A stretch of 64,000 bases of DNA from Rugamonas sp. A1-17 (GTDB lineage Bacteria; Pseudomonadota; Gammaproteobacteria; Burkholderiales; Burkholderiaceae_D): contig JAJLPB010000007.1 in the NCBI GenBank assembly GCA_025548565.1, forward strand, positions 62,001 to 126,000. Reading direction: 5' to 3'. Each line of letters begins with the position of its first letter. The stretch's first letter is position 1. Both the position numbers and the translations under genes were made by a program. Below are positions 52,701-61,126 of the stretch, one piece after another. The notes under the pieces were generated by a model, which saw only the letters and a list, made by a program, of their open reading frames with translations, made no database searches and was not told where the DNA came from.

Positions 52701-52862
52701 GCGATGCAGCGCGTGCCGCCCGGCGGTGTGATTTATCACTGGCCTTGGGCCGGCACGCCAGGCGCCGTGCGCCTGAACGGGCAGCCAGCGGCCTTGCAGG
52801 GAAAACAGATCACGATCACCAGTCTTCCAGCGGTTTTGCAAATTGACGCCGCACCGTTTTAA
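49698..52862 (+). CDS. Large secreted (alpha/alpha)6 glycosidase-fold protein with discoidin domain
   Basis: A 1,054-residue protein. After a signal peptide (to about 19) comes a jelly-roll domain (about 20-170, DNVWWFQQQNYAFPKQWQ). An F5/8-type-C (CBM32-like) domain follows at about 185-300 (ALALDGNPATAWIS, KRQQLVIDLGAEREFGGLVL). A beta-sandwich region (about 310-590) and a six-hairpin toroid (about 600-1000) come next. Toroid landmarks are RSWIRDGAMM (W632, R634, D635), NDSHGQLIFLAAELY and YTPYELRNVSAF. I cannot assign a numbered glycoside hydrolase family. The operon position suggests periplasmic or surface trimming of the same glycan. The start overlaps the permease stop. Confidence 0.78.
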   Translation: MKRLFALLAAFWITVAAHAVVLDDFSNIALWQAQASDGVQSRASAADGGLRLDFDFAGRGGYAFARRSLPLDLPENYEISFYIRADAPVNHFEFKLTDASGDNVWWFQQQNYAFPKQWQLVRVKKRQILFAWGPAKDRTLTHADRIEFVVSAGSGGGSGSVYIRQLAIRELPPAPKAWPQATAQASSAAAQGGAALALDGNPATAWISAAGKRQQLVIDLGAEREFGGLVLHWQGRRYARRYDIELSSDGSNWHTVRRVIDGNGGDDPLRLAESEARYIRLALHDGPAAGYALAEVELKDLAYGATPNDFISAVARDAQCGLYPRGFSGQQPYWTLVGVDGGGEHSALISEDGAIEARQGGFSVEPFVEDGGKLVSWADVKVTQSLRDGYLPVPTVQWRHSSWTLDVTAAAAGTPASSQLLARYELKNLTAISRKLKLVLAVRPFQVNAPRQFLNTPGGFSAINDLAWDGKALTINGDAKVYPLERPASVALASFDAGLLPGGAGAAAPRTSSAIARAAVERTSHDDTGMASAALTYEITLPPHGSVVLGAVLPMAGGAEARTPEGAHAAWLTREQERVAGEWRARLNQVTLRMPPAGQHMADTLRSSLAHILMTREGAALQPGTRSYRRSWIRDGAMMSEALLRLGQPEIAADYLRWYAPFQFDSGKVPCCVDRRGADPVPENDSHGQLIFLAAELYRYTQDKAALAAAWPRMDAAARYMESLRQSERTDANRTAERRSLFGLMPASISHEGYSEKPMHSYWDDFWALRGYKDAADMAAILGDGAAAKRLSAQRDEFRRDLYASLAASTAAHKVGYMPGAAELGDFDPTSSTIALTPGGEQQQLPPVMLQATYEKYWDFFRARRDGGKAWEDYTPYELRNVSAFIRLGWRERAAELLDYFYADQRPAAWNQWAEVVGRDARQPRFLGDMPHGWISSDYIRAALDSFAYERESDHALLLGEGIPNAWLQGEGIGLHGLRTPYGPLSYTLAAQGGRLTLRIEAMQRVPPGGVIYHWPWAGTPGAVRLNGQPAALQGKQITITSLPAVLQIDAAPF

Positions 52863-52886
52863 CTTCCGCCTCAAAGGGATTTTTAC

Positions 52887-54245
52887 ATGAATAAAGCCAT
52901 TCAATTTCCAGCCAACTTCCTGTGGGGCAGCGCCACGTCGGCCTATCAGATCGAAGGATCGCCGCTGGCCGATGGCGCGGGGGCCAGTATCTGGCAGCGT
53001 TTCTGCGCGGTGCCCGGCAATGTGCGCGACGGCCACCACGGTGACATCGCCTGCGACCACTACAATCGCTACAAGGAGGACGTGGCGCTGATGGTCAAGC
53101 TGGGATTGAAGGCCTACCGCTTCAGCGTATCGTGGAGCCGCATCCTGCCTCAAGGCCGCGGCGCGGTGAACCAGGCGGGCCTGGATTTTTACAGCCGCCT
53201 GATCGACGAGCTGCTGGCCAATGGCATTGAGCCGATGGTGACGTTGTACCACTGGGATTTGCCGGCGGCGCTGGATGACCGCGGCGGCTGGCTCAATCCC
53301 GATATCGCCGGCTGGTTCACCGACTACGCGCGTGTGCTGTTCCGCGCCTTCGATGGCCGCGTCAAATCCTGGGCCACGCTGAACGAGCCGTGGGTGGTGA
53401 CGGATGGCGGCTACCTGCATGGCACGCTGGCCCCCGGCCATCGCAGCCTGCATGAGGCGGCGCTGGCCAGCCATAACCTGATGCGCGCGCACGGCAGCGC
53501 CGTCAAGGCTTACCGCGAAGAGGGTAAGTACCAGATCGGTATCGTCGTCAACATCGAACCCAAATACCCGGCCAGCCAGTCGCAGTCCGATCTCGATGCG
53601 ACCCGTCGCGCCGACGCTTACATGAACCGCCAATACCTGGACCCGATCTTCCTCGGCGCCTATCCACCGGAGATGAAGGAGATCTTCGGCGGTGCATGGC
53701 CTGACTGGCCCGCCGCCGATTTCGACCTGATCGGCCAGAAACTGGACTTCGTCGGTATCAACTACTACACCCGCAGCGTGGTGCGCCACGAGCCGGCGCA
53801 TTGGCCGCTGCGCGTTGCCCCGGTTCGCCAGACACAGGCCACCTATACGGAAACCGGCTGGGAGGTCTTCCCGCAAGGCCTGACCGATACATTGGTCAAC
53901 TTCAAGCAGCGCTACGGCGACATCCCGTTGTACGTAATGGAGAACGGCTCCGCCTTCTACGACCCGCCGGAGGCCGAGGATGGACGGGTGCACGATCCGC
54001 TGCGCGTGAGCTGCCTGCGCAAGAATATGGGCGCGCTGCACGCGGCGCTGGAACTAGGCGTGGACCTGCGCGGCTACATGGTGTGGTCGTTGCTGGACAA
54101 TCTTGAATGGTCGCTGGGTTTTTCCAAGCGCTTCGGCATCATCCACGTCAACTTTGAAACCCAGCAGCGCACCCTGAAGGACAGCGCGCTGCTGTACGCC
54201 GACATCGTCGCCAGCAATGGCGCCTGCTTGAACCAACCGGTATAA
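52887..54245 (+). CDS. GH1 beta-glucosidase
   Basis: A 452-residue cytoplasmic enzyme (no signal peptide) of glycoside hydrolase family 1. The start FPANFLWGSATSAYQIEG is canonical. The acid/base is E167 in TLNEPW and the nucleophile E352 in YVMENG. Sugar-site motifs DHYNRYKEDVALM and WSLLDNLEWSLGFSKRFG are intact. It would release glucose from imported beta-gluco-oligosaccharides, here perhaps sophorose. Four bases separate it from the GH94 gene. Confidence 0.94.
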   Translation: MNKAIQFPANFLWGSATSAYQIEGSPLADGAGASIWQRFCAVPGNVRDGHHGDIACDHYNRYKEDVALMVKLGLKAYRFSVSWSRILPQGRGAVNQAGLDFYSRLIDELLANGIEPMVTLYHWDLPAALDDRGGWLNPDIAGWFTDYARVLFRAFDGRVKSWATLNEPWVVTDGGYLHGTLAPGHRSLHEAALASHNLMRAHGSAVKAYREEGKYQIGIVVNIEPKYPASQSQSDLDATRRADAYMNRQYLDPIFLGAYPPEMKEIFGGAWPDWPAADFDLIGQKLDFVGINYYTRSVVRHEPAHWPLRVAPVRQTQATYTETGWEVFPQGLTDTLVNFKQRYGDIPLYVMENGSAFYDPPEAEDGRVHDPLRVSCLRKNMGALHAALELGVDLRGYMVWSLLDNLEWSLGFSKRFGIIHVNFETQQRTLKDSALLYADIVASNGACLNQPV

Positions 54246-54249
54246 CGCC

Positions 54250-57200
54250 ATGCCTACTCCAGAACTGTCGCGTCACGCACAACTGCTGTCCAACGGCCGC
54301 TTTACTACACTGATCACGGGTGCCGGCACCGGCTTCACTCGCGTCGGCGATACCATGCTGTCGCGCTGGAGCGGCGACCGCATCGAGGATGCGGAAGGCT
54401 ATTTCTTCTATCTGCGCGATGCGGCGAGCGGCCAGCTTTGGTCGCTGGGCGCGCAGCCCGGAGCGGCCGATGGCGCCGGCGTGCGGCGGTGGGCGGGCGG
54501 CGATGCCGGCAACTGCTGGATCGGCGTGGTTGCCCATGGCATCGAGGCGCGCATGGGAATCGCCGTCCATCCGGAGCGCGACGTGGAGCTGCGCAGCGTC
54601 TTGTTGAACAATTTGTCGGACATCGAGCGCACCATTGAAGTGACCAGCTACCTGGAGGTTGTGCTGAATCGTCAGTCCGACGAGGCTTCGCATCCGGCGT
54701 TCTCCAAATTGTTTGTGCAGACGGAGTTCGACGCCGCCTCCGGCGCCTTGCTGGCACGGCGCCGCCCCCGTGGCGAAGGGGAGGCCGGTTTGTGGATGGC
54801 GCACGCCGCTGCCGGCGGCATCGCAGCCGGATACGAGACGGACCGCACCCGCTTTATCGGCCGGGGACGCGACCTGCGCGCGCCGGCGGCACTGGACGGT
54901 GAGCTGTCCGACACCGTTGGCAACGTGCTTGATCCGGCCTTCAGCCTGCGCCGCCGCGTTGTGCTCCGGCCGGGCGAACAAGTACGGCTGGTCTTCATGC
55001 TGGGCGCGGCGCCCGGCCGCGATCAGGCATTGGCGCTGACATCGGCGATGGACGCCGGCGGTCAGCCGTTGTTCGACGCCGCGCGCGCCGCTGGCAGCGC
55101 ACTGCAGCAGCGGATCGGGCTCACGGATACACAGGCCGAGTATTGCCAGCGACTGGTGGCCGCCATGTTGTACGGCCAGTCGGCTGTGCGCGTGCCGGCA
55201 TCCACAGCGGCCATCGCCAGCGCGGTGGTCAGCGGTTCCGCCGAGGCGCCCGGCACGCGGAGTTCCGATTTGCCGACCGGCCCGATGATACTGCTGCGCC
55301 GCGTGGGCCGCGTCGACGCGAGCGTAGATCTGATGCTGCGCGCCCGCCGTTACTGGGCCGCCTTGGGCGTGCCGCTGAATGTGCTGCTGGTGGCCGATGG
55401 CGATGGGCCGCCGCAGGAGGGCGTCTACCAGCGCGGGCCGGACGATATCCCGCCGGCCGAGATGGCGAACATCGAACTGAATGCCTTGCTGATCGTACGC
55501 GGAGGCTTGCCTGCGCTGGGTGACGTCGACGGTGCGGCCTACGCGCCGCCTCCGCTGCCAGCGACGCGGGCCGACGGACCCTCCGCGTTGCCTGGCAGGC
55601 CGCTGCTGCGTTTCTTCAACGGTAACGGCGGCTTCTCCGAGGCGGGCGATGAATATGTGATCCGCATGAACTGGGATGCGGCGCGCGGTCTGCACCGGCC
55701 ACCGCTGGCGTGGACCAACGCCATTTCCAACGAAGGCTTCGGCTTCCTTGTCAGCGAGAGCGGGGCAGGCTATACGTGGAGCCGCAACAGCCGCGTACAT
55801 CGCCTGACTCCTTGGTACAACGACCCTATCCGCGACCCGCACGGCGAAGCACTTTACGTGCGCGACGAGGACAGCGGAGCATTCTGGTCGCCGCTTCCCG
55901 GCCCGGTTCCCGCCGGCGCTGGCTACGAGGCCGCGCACGGATTCGGTTACTCGAGCTTCCGTCACGTCAGCCACGAGCTTGAGCAGGAAACCGTCATGTT
56001 CGTGCCCCGCCATGATCCGGTGAAGATCGTGCGCGTTCGCGTGACCAATCGGGGTACCACAGCCCGCAGGCTGTCGTTGTTCTCCTACCAGCGCCTGGTG
56101 CTGGGCGGGACGCCGGCCGACAGCAGCCGCTTCGTCGTGACCGAGCATGACGCCAGCGGCGTGCTGCTGGCCCATAATCCGCTGGCCGGCCAGTTTGCCG
56201 ACGGCGTGACTTTCGCCGCCATATTGCCCGGCGCTGGCGCGGCCGTCTATTACAGCGCCGACCGCGCCGCCTTCATCGGCCGTCATGGCAGTCCCGCGAA
56301 TCCGGCCGCGCTGGCAGCGCCCCGGCTGGATGGCGCCACCGGCGCCGGTCTTGATCCCTGCGCGGCACTCCAGGCGGTGCATGAATTGGCGCCAGGCGCC
56401 ACGCTGGAATGCGTATTCCTTCTGGGCGAAACGGTGGAGCGCAAGGCCGCGCTGGAGCTGGTGCGGCGCTACCGCGAGCCGGGCGCGGTACAAAAGGCGT
56501 TCGATGAGATCACGGCGTTCTGGCGCCATACCGTCGGCGCGGTGCAAGTGACCACGCCGGCGCCCGCCGTGGATCTGATGCAGAACGGCTGGCTGGCCTA
56601 CCAAAACCTGAGCTGCCGCATCTGGGGCCGTTCGGCTTTCTATCAATCCGGTGGAGCGCTGGGCTATCGCGACCAGCTACAGGATTCCAGCGCGATGATC
56701 TACGCCCGCCCGGACCTGACGCGCCAGCAGATCCGCATTCACGCCGCGCACCAGTTTGTGGAGGGCGATGTGCTGCATTGGTGGCATACGGCGCCGATGG
56801 AGCAGGGCCTGCGCACGCGCTTCTCGGACGATCTGTTATGGCTGCCGTACATAACGGCTTTCTACATCAGCACCACCGGCGACTGGAGCGTGCTCGATGA
56901 AATGGAACCGTTCCTGACCGCGCCCTTGCTGGAGGAAGGCGAGGACGAGGTGTACCTGAAGCCGGCACTGTCCGGCACCAGTGGCGACGTCTACGAGCAT
57001 TGCTGCCGCGCGCTGGACCGTTCGCTGACGCAGGGCGCGCATGGCCTGCCGCTGATGGGCACCGGCGACTGGAATGATGGCATGAACCGCGTTGGCCGCG
57101 AAGGGCGCGGCGAAAGCGTGTGGATGGGCTTTTTCCTGTCCCGCATCATCAAGGACTTCCTGCCGATCTGCGAGAGGCGCGGCGACAGCACGCGCGTGAA

Positions 57201-58050
57201 GTTCTACCGTGCCTACCACGACCACCTGGACCACGCGCTGAACGCCGACGGCTGGGATGGCGAGTGGTACCGCCGTGCCTTCTACGATAACGGCGCGGTG
57301 ATCGGCTCCAGGGACAGCGACGAATGCCAGATCGATGCGCTGGCCCAGGCCTGGGCCATCATCTCGGAGGTGGCGCCGCCGCAGCGAGCCAACCAGGCGC
57401 TCGACGCGATGGAGCGGCGCCTGGTGTCCGAACCGGACAAGCTGATACGCCTGCTGACGCCAGCTTTCGTCAACACGCCGAACGATCCCGGTTACATTAA
57501 AGGCTACGTGGCCGGCGTGCGCGAGAACGGCGGCCAGTACACTCACGCAGCCTGCTGGGCTGTGCGGGCGATGGCCGAGGCGGGGCGTCGCGACCGCGCC
57601 GCCACGTTGCTGGAGATGCTCAGCCCCGTCAGCCACGCGCTGGATCCCTCCGCGGTGGCCGTGTATCAGGTGGAGCCCTACGTGATCGCCGCCGACATCT
57701 ACGGCGAAGCGCCGCACGTCGGACGCGGCGGCTGGACCTGGTACACCGGCTCTTCGGGATGGATGTATCGCGTGGGACTGGAATCGGTGCTTGGCTTCCG
57801 CATCGAGGGCGGCGACACCATCGTGCTGGCGCCCCGCATTCCGGACGAGTGGCCGGAGTTCACCATCCGCCATCAACTGCCGGACGATGGCGGCAGCTAC
57901 GAGATCGTCGTGCTCAATCCGCAGCGCCGCGCGGGCTCCGTGCTGCTTGCCGCGCTGGATGGCGCGTCGCTGGCGGTGGTCGGCGGCGTGGCGCGCATAC
58001 CGATGCGGCGAGACGGTGCGGCCCATCGCGTCGAACTGGTGTTGGGTTAA
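54250..58050 (+). CDS. GH94 phosphorylase, beta-1,2-oligoglucan phosphorylase-like
   Basis: A 1,266-residue cytoplasmic protein with no signal peptide or membrane segment. It has two beta-sandwich glycosyltransferase-36-type domains (about 1-270, with LLSNGRFTTLITGAGTGF, and about 455-735, with WTNAISNEGFGFLVSESGAG). The (alpha/alpha)6 GH94 domain then carries GTGDWNDGMNRVG (DWND at 940-943, holding the general acid), YRDQLQDSSAM and the phosphate-side GGWTWYTGSSGWMYR. This is the architecture of the C-terminal half of cyclic beta-1,2-glucan synthase NdvB/ChvB without its GT84 part. It is also that of 1,2-beta-oligoglucan phosphorylases, which split sophoro-oligosaccharides to glucose 1-phosphate. 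Activity is inferred. Confidence 0.88.
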   Translation: MPTPELSRHAQLLSNGRFTTLITGAGTGFTRVGDTMLSRWSGDRIEDAEGYFFYLRDAASGQLWSLGAQPGAADGAGVRRWAGGDAGNCWIGVVAHGIEARMGIAVHPERDVELRSVLLNNLSDIERTIEVTSYLEVVLNRQSDEASHPAFSKLFVQTEFDAASGALLARRRPRGEGEAGLWMAHAAAGGIAAGYETDRTRFIGRGRDLRAPAALDGELSDTVGNVLDPAFSLRRRVVLRPGEQVRLVFMLGAAPGRDQALALTSAMDAGGQPLFDAARAAGSALQQRIGLTDTQAEYCQRLVAAMLYGQSAVRVPASTAAIASAVVSGSAEAPGTRSSDLPTGPMILLRRVGRVDASVDLMLRARRYWAALGVPLNVLLVADGDGPPQEGVYQRGPDDIPPAEMANIELNALLIVRGGLPALGDVDGAAYAPPPLPATRADGPSALPGRPLLRFFNGNGGFSEAGDEYVIRMNWDAARGLHRPPLAWTNAISNEGFGFLVSESGAGYTWSRNSRVHRLTPWYNDPIRDPHGEALYVRDEDSGAFWSPLPGPVPAGAGYEAAHGFGYSSFRHVSHELEQETVMFVPRHDPVKIVRVRVTNRGTTARRLSLFSYQRLVLGGTPADSSRFVVTEHDASGVLLAHNPLAGQFADGVTFAAILPGAGAAVYYSADRAAFIGRHGSPANPAALAAPRLDGATGAGLDPCAALQAVHELAPGATLECVFLLGETVERKAALELVRRYREPGAVQKAFDEITAFWRHTVGAVQVTTPAPAVDLMQNGWLAYQNLSCRIWGRSAFYQSGGALGYRDQLQDSSAMIYARPDLTRQQIRIHAAHQFVEGDVLHWWHTAPMEQGLRTRFSDDLLWLPYITAFYISTTGDWSVLDEMEPFLTAPLLEEGEDEVYLKPALSGTSGDVYEHCCRALDRSLTQGAHGLPLMGTGDWNDGMNRVGREGRGESVWMGFFLSRIIKDFLPICERRGDSTRVKFYRAYHDHLDHALNADGWDGEWYRRAFYDNGAVIGSRDSDECQIDALAQAWAIISEVAPPQRANQALDAMERRLVSEPDKLIRLLTPAFVNTPNDPGYIKGYVAGVRENGGQYTHAACWAVRAMAEAGRRDRAATLLEMLSPVSHALDPSAVAVYQVEPYVIAADIYGEAPHVGRGGWTWYTGSSGWMYRVGLESVLGFRIEGGDTIVLAPRIPDEWPEFTIRHQLPDDGGSYEIVVLNPQRRAGSVLLAALDGASLAVVGGVARIPMRRDGAAHRVELVLG

Positions 58051-58072
58051 CACAGGCTAACAGGGGAACGGA

Positions 58073-59152
<1,080 letters not shown>

Positions 59153-59162
59153 CATGGCATGG

Positions 59163-59196
59163 CGGCGGCAGCGGAAATCGCTTGACCGCCGTTTTT
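59163..59196 (+). terminator. Terminator of the glycan operon
   Basis: CGGCGG (59163-59168) pairs with CCGCCG (59186-59191), with an inner stem AGCG/CGCT (59170-59173 and 59179-59182), followed by TTTTT (59192-59196). Its 3' arm overlaps the -35 box of the next promoter. Confidence 0.65.
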
Positions 59197-59210
59197 AATC
59201 GGCCTATAGT
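59182..59210 (+). promoter_or_regulatory. Sigma-70 promoter of the sdpR-like operon
   Basis: TTGACC (59182-59187) and TATAGT (59205-59210) are separated by 17 bp, each one or two bases off consensus. The predicted transcription start, near 59217, lies inside the operator repeats, giving a leader of only about 27 nt. Confidence 0.75.
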
Positions 59211-59241
59211 TAGACGACTGTCTAATTAGATGTCTGTCTCA
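59210..59241. promoter_or_regulatory. Tandem 16-bp operator repeats before the sdpR-like gene
   Basis: TTAGACGACTGTCTAA (59210-59225) is an inverted repeat of TTAGAC/GTCTAA. It is followed without spacer by TTAGATGTCTGTCTCA (59226-59241), identical at 13 of 16 positions. Together they run from the -10 box to 2 bp before the ATG, leaving no room for a Shine-Dalgarno. This fits autorepression by the ArsR-type product. Confidence 0.7.
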
Positions 59242-59243
59242 CT

Positions 59244-59531
59244 ATGAATGCTTCCAACAACGCTTTCAAGGCCATCGCCGATCCGGCGCGGCGCGAGATA
59301 TTGCGCCTGCTGCGTCCTGGCGAAATGACGGCCGGCGACCTGGCGGCGCATTTCGACATGAGCAAGCCCACCATGTCGCACCACTTCGCGGTGCTGGCAG
59401 ACGCCGACCTGATCACCCGCCGGCGCGAAGGACAGACCATCTGGTACGGCTTGAACACCACGGTGCTGCAGGACGTGCTGTCGTGGATGATGGACCTGGC
59501 CGGCCCCGAAACCAAAGCGAGGAAAAAATGA
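59244..59531 (+). CDS. SdpR-type ArsR-family autorepressor
   Basis: A 95-residue winged-helix repressor. The helix-turn-helix is EMTAGDLAAHFDMSKPTMSHH (approx. 27-47), followed by the wing LITRRREGQTIWYGLN. No metal-binding cysteine motif is present, so it is not an arsenic sensor. In Bacillus the homologue SdpR pairs with the membrane protein SdpI, as here. The ATG has no visible ribosome binding site. The stop overlaps the next start by 4 bp. Confidence 0.9.
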   Translation: MNASNNAFKAIADPARREILRLLRPGEMTAGDLAAHFDMSKPTMSHHFAVLADADLITRRREGQTIWYGLNTTVLQDVLSWMMDLAGPETKARKK

Positions 59532-60175
59532 AAACACGTTATCTGCTGTTTTGTTTCGCGTTGATCGCCGTCGCTTGTGCGGCCACTGCGTACTTCTGGC
59601 CGCAGTTGCCCGGAAGCGTGCCGACCCATTGGAATATCCACGGCGCGGTGGACGGCCACGGCACGCGCGCGGCCTTATGGCTGCTCGGGCCGGGGCTGAT
59701 GGCGCTGATCGCGTTGACTGGCGTGCTGTTGCCGGCTATTTCGCCACGCAGCTTCGACATGAGCGGCTTCGAATCGACTTATTATTACCTGTTCGGCGTT
59801 ATCGTCAGCATGCTCGCCTATGTCTATGCGCTGGTGCTGGCCGCTACGCTGCATGGCGGCGTGCCGATGGAGCACGCGGTGCCGGCCGGCGTCTTCGTGC
59901 TGCTTATCCTGATCGGCAACCCGATGGGCAAGGTACGGCGCAACTTCTTCATGGGCATCCGCACGCCGTGGACCCTGGCCAGCGAGCGCGTTTGGTACGC
60001 CACGCACAGGCTGGCGGCGCGCCTGATGGTGGCCAGCGGGGTGCTTGGCCTGTTCGCCCTTTGGCTCAGTGCCCCGACATGGGCCTTGCTGGCGTTGATG
60101 CTGGCATGGGCGCCGCTGGCGGTGGTCTACTCGCTGCTGCTTTATAAACGTCTTCCTCACCAGATCGGAGAATAG
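59528..60175 (+). CDS. SdpI-like/DUF1648 membrane protein
   Basis: A 215-residue protein with six hydrophobic segments. The N-terminal DUF1648 part (PQLPGSVPTHWNIHGAVDGH) precedes the SdpI domain (GNPMGKVRRNFFMGIRTPWT, then LASERVWYATHRLAARLM). B. subtilis SdpI gives immunity to the SdpC toxin and signals to SdpR by holding it at the membrane. No SdpC-like toxin is seen here, so the signal is unknown. The ATG at 59528 in the ATGA overlap is chosen over an in-frame upstream start. Confidence 0.88.
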   Translation: MKTRYLLFCFALIAVACAATAYFWPQLPGSVPTHWNIHGAVDGHGTRAALWLLGPGLMALIALTGVLLPAISPRSFDMSGFESTYYYLFGVIVSMLAYVYALVLAATLHGGVPMEHAVPAGVFVLLILIGNPMGKVRRNFFMGIRTPWTLASERVWYATHRLAARLMVASGVLGLFALWLSAPTWALLALMLAWAPLAVVYSLLLYKRLPHQIGE

Positions 60176-60177
60176 AT

Positions 60178-61122
60178 ATGCGCTTCAAGCTTTTGCTGTC
60201 ATTGTTGATATTGTCGGTGTCTGCCCAAGCCCATGCTGTCCAGCGGCCCGTGTCGCTCGATGTCGGCGGCGGCACGTTGTATGGAACGGAGCTGCTGCCG
60301 GACGGCGGCGGCAAGGTGCCGGTGGTGCTGCTGCACGCCGGCTCCGGCCCCACTGACCGCGATGGCAACAGCAAGCTGCTGCCGGGACCTAACGATTCGC
60401 TGCGCATGGTAGCCGAGGAACTGGCCAAGCGCGGTATCGCGTCGGTACGCTATGACAAGCGCGGCATCGGCGCCAGCGCGCTGCCGGTGTGGAGGGAACA
60501 GGACCTGCGCCTGGACGATTACATCGGCGACGCCACCGCATGGCTGCGCAAGCTGCGCGCCGATCCGCGCTTCTCGCGCGTGGTGATGGCCGGGCATAGC
60601 GAAGGCGCGCAGATCGCTGCCGAGGCGTGCAAACAAGCCGCCATCGATGCCTGCGTGCTGATCGCCGGCGCTGGCCACCCGCTGGACGATATCCTGCGTG
60701 ACCAGTTGAAGTCCAAGTTGCCGCCGCCCCTGTACGACCAGAACGAACGCATACTGGCAGCGCTCAAGCAGGGCAAGCCGGTTGACGATGTGCCGCAGGG
60801 TCTGATGATGCTGTACCACCCGTCGGTGCAGCCCTACCTGATCTCTTCGCTGAAGCACGATCCGCGCGCGGCGATAGCGGCGCTGGCGATGCCGGTGCTG
60901 ATCCTGCAAGGCACGTCGGATATCCAGGTGCAGACGTCGGAAGCGCAGGCGCTGGCCGCGGCCGCGCCGCGCGCCAGGCTGGTGATGGTCGAAGGGATGA
61001 ACCACGTGCTGAAAATAGTCGGCAGCGACGAGGCCCTGCAGAGGAAATCCTACAGCAGCCCGGATCTGCCGGTGGCCCCGCAGTTGATCGACGCCTTGAG
61101 CGGCTTCGTCAAGGCGCCGTAA
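60178..61122 (+). CDS. Exported alpha/beta hydrolase
   Basis: A 314-residue serine hydrolase with a signal peptide (LILSVSAQAHA, to about 20). The nucleophile elbow is AGHSEG (S141), the oxyanion region LLHAGSGPTDRDGN, the acid is probably in LQGTSDIQ, and the histidine is in EGMNHVLK. It is similar to dienelactone-hydrolase or lysophospholipase-like periplasmic esterases of unknown substrate. It follows the sdpI-like gene by 2 bp and is part of that operon. Ends only 4 bp from the convergent uvrB. Confidence 0.88.
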   Translation: MRFKLLLSLLILSVSAQAHAVQRPVSLDVGGGTLYGTELLPDGGGKVPVVLLHAGSGPTDRDGNSKLLPGPNDSLRMVAEELAKRGIASVRYDKRGIGASALPVWREQDLRLDDYIGDATAWLRKLRADPRFSRVVMAGHSEGAQIAAEACKQAAIDACVLIAGAGHPLDDILRDQLKSKLPPPLYDQNERILAALKQGKPVDDVPQGLMMLYHPSVQPYLISSLKHDPRAAIAALAMPVLILQGTSDIQVQTSEAQALAAAAPRARLVMVEGMNHVLKIVGSDEALQRKSYSSPDLPVAPQLIDALSGFVKAP

Positions 61123-61126
61123 GCGA

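Noticed and set aside
51516..54041. Very long open frame on the minus strand (about 840 codons), and others like it at 17347-19722 and 54148-56646
   Set aside because: They lie opposite well-supported genes, are made of low-quality Arg/His/Gln-rich sequence, have no recognisable domain, and are expected in GC-rich DNA with strong third-position bias.
54250..58050. Cyclic beta-1,2-glucan synthase
   Set aside because: The C-terminal architecture matches, but the GT84 synthase region and membrane helices are missing and the gene sits in an uptake/catabolic operon.
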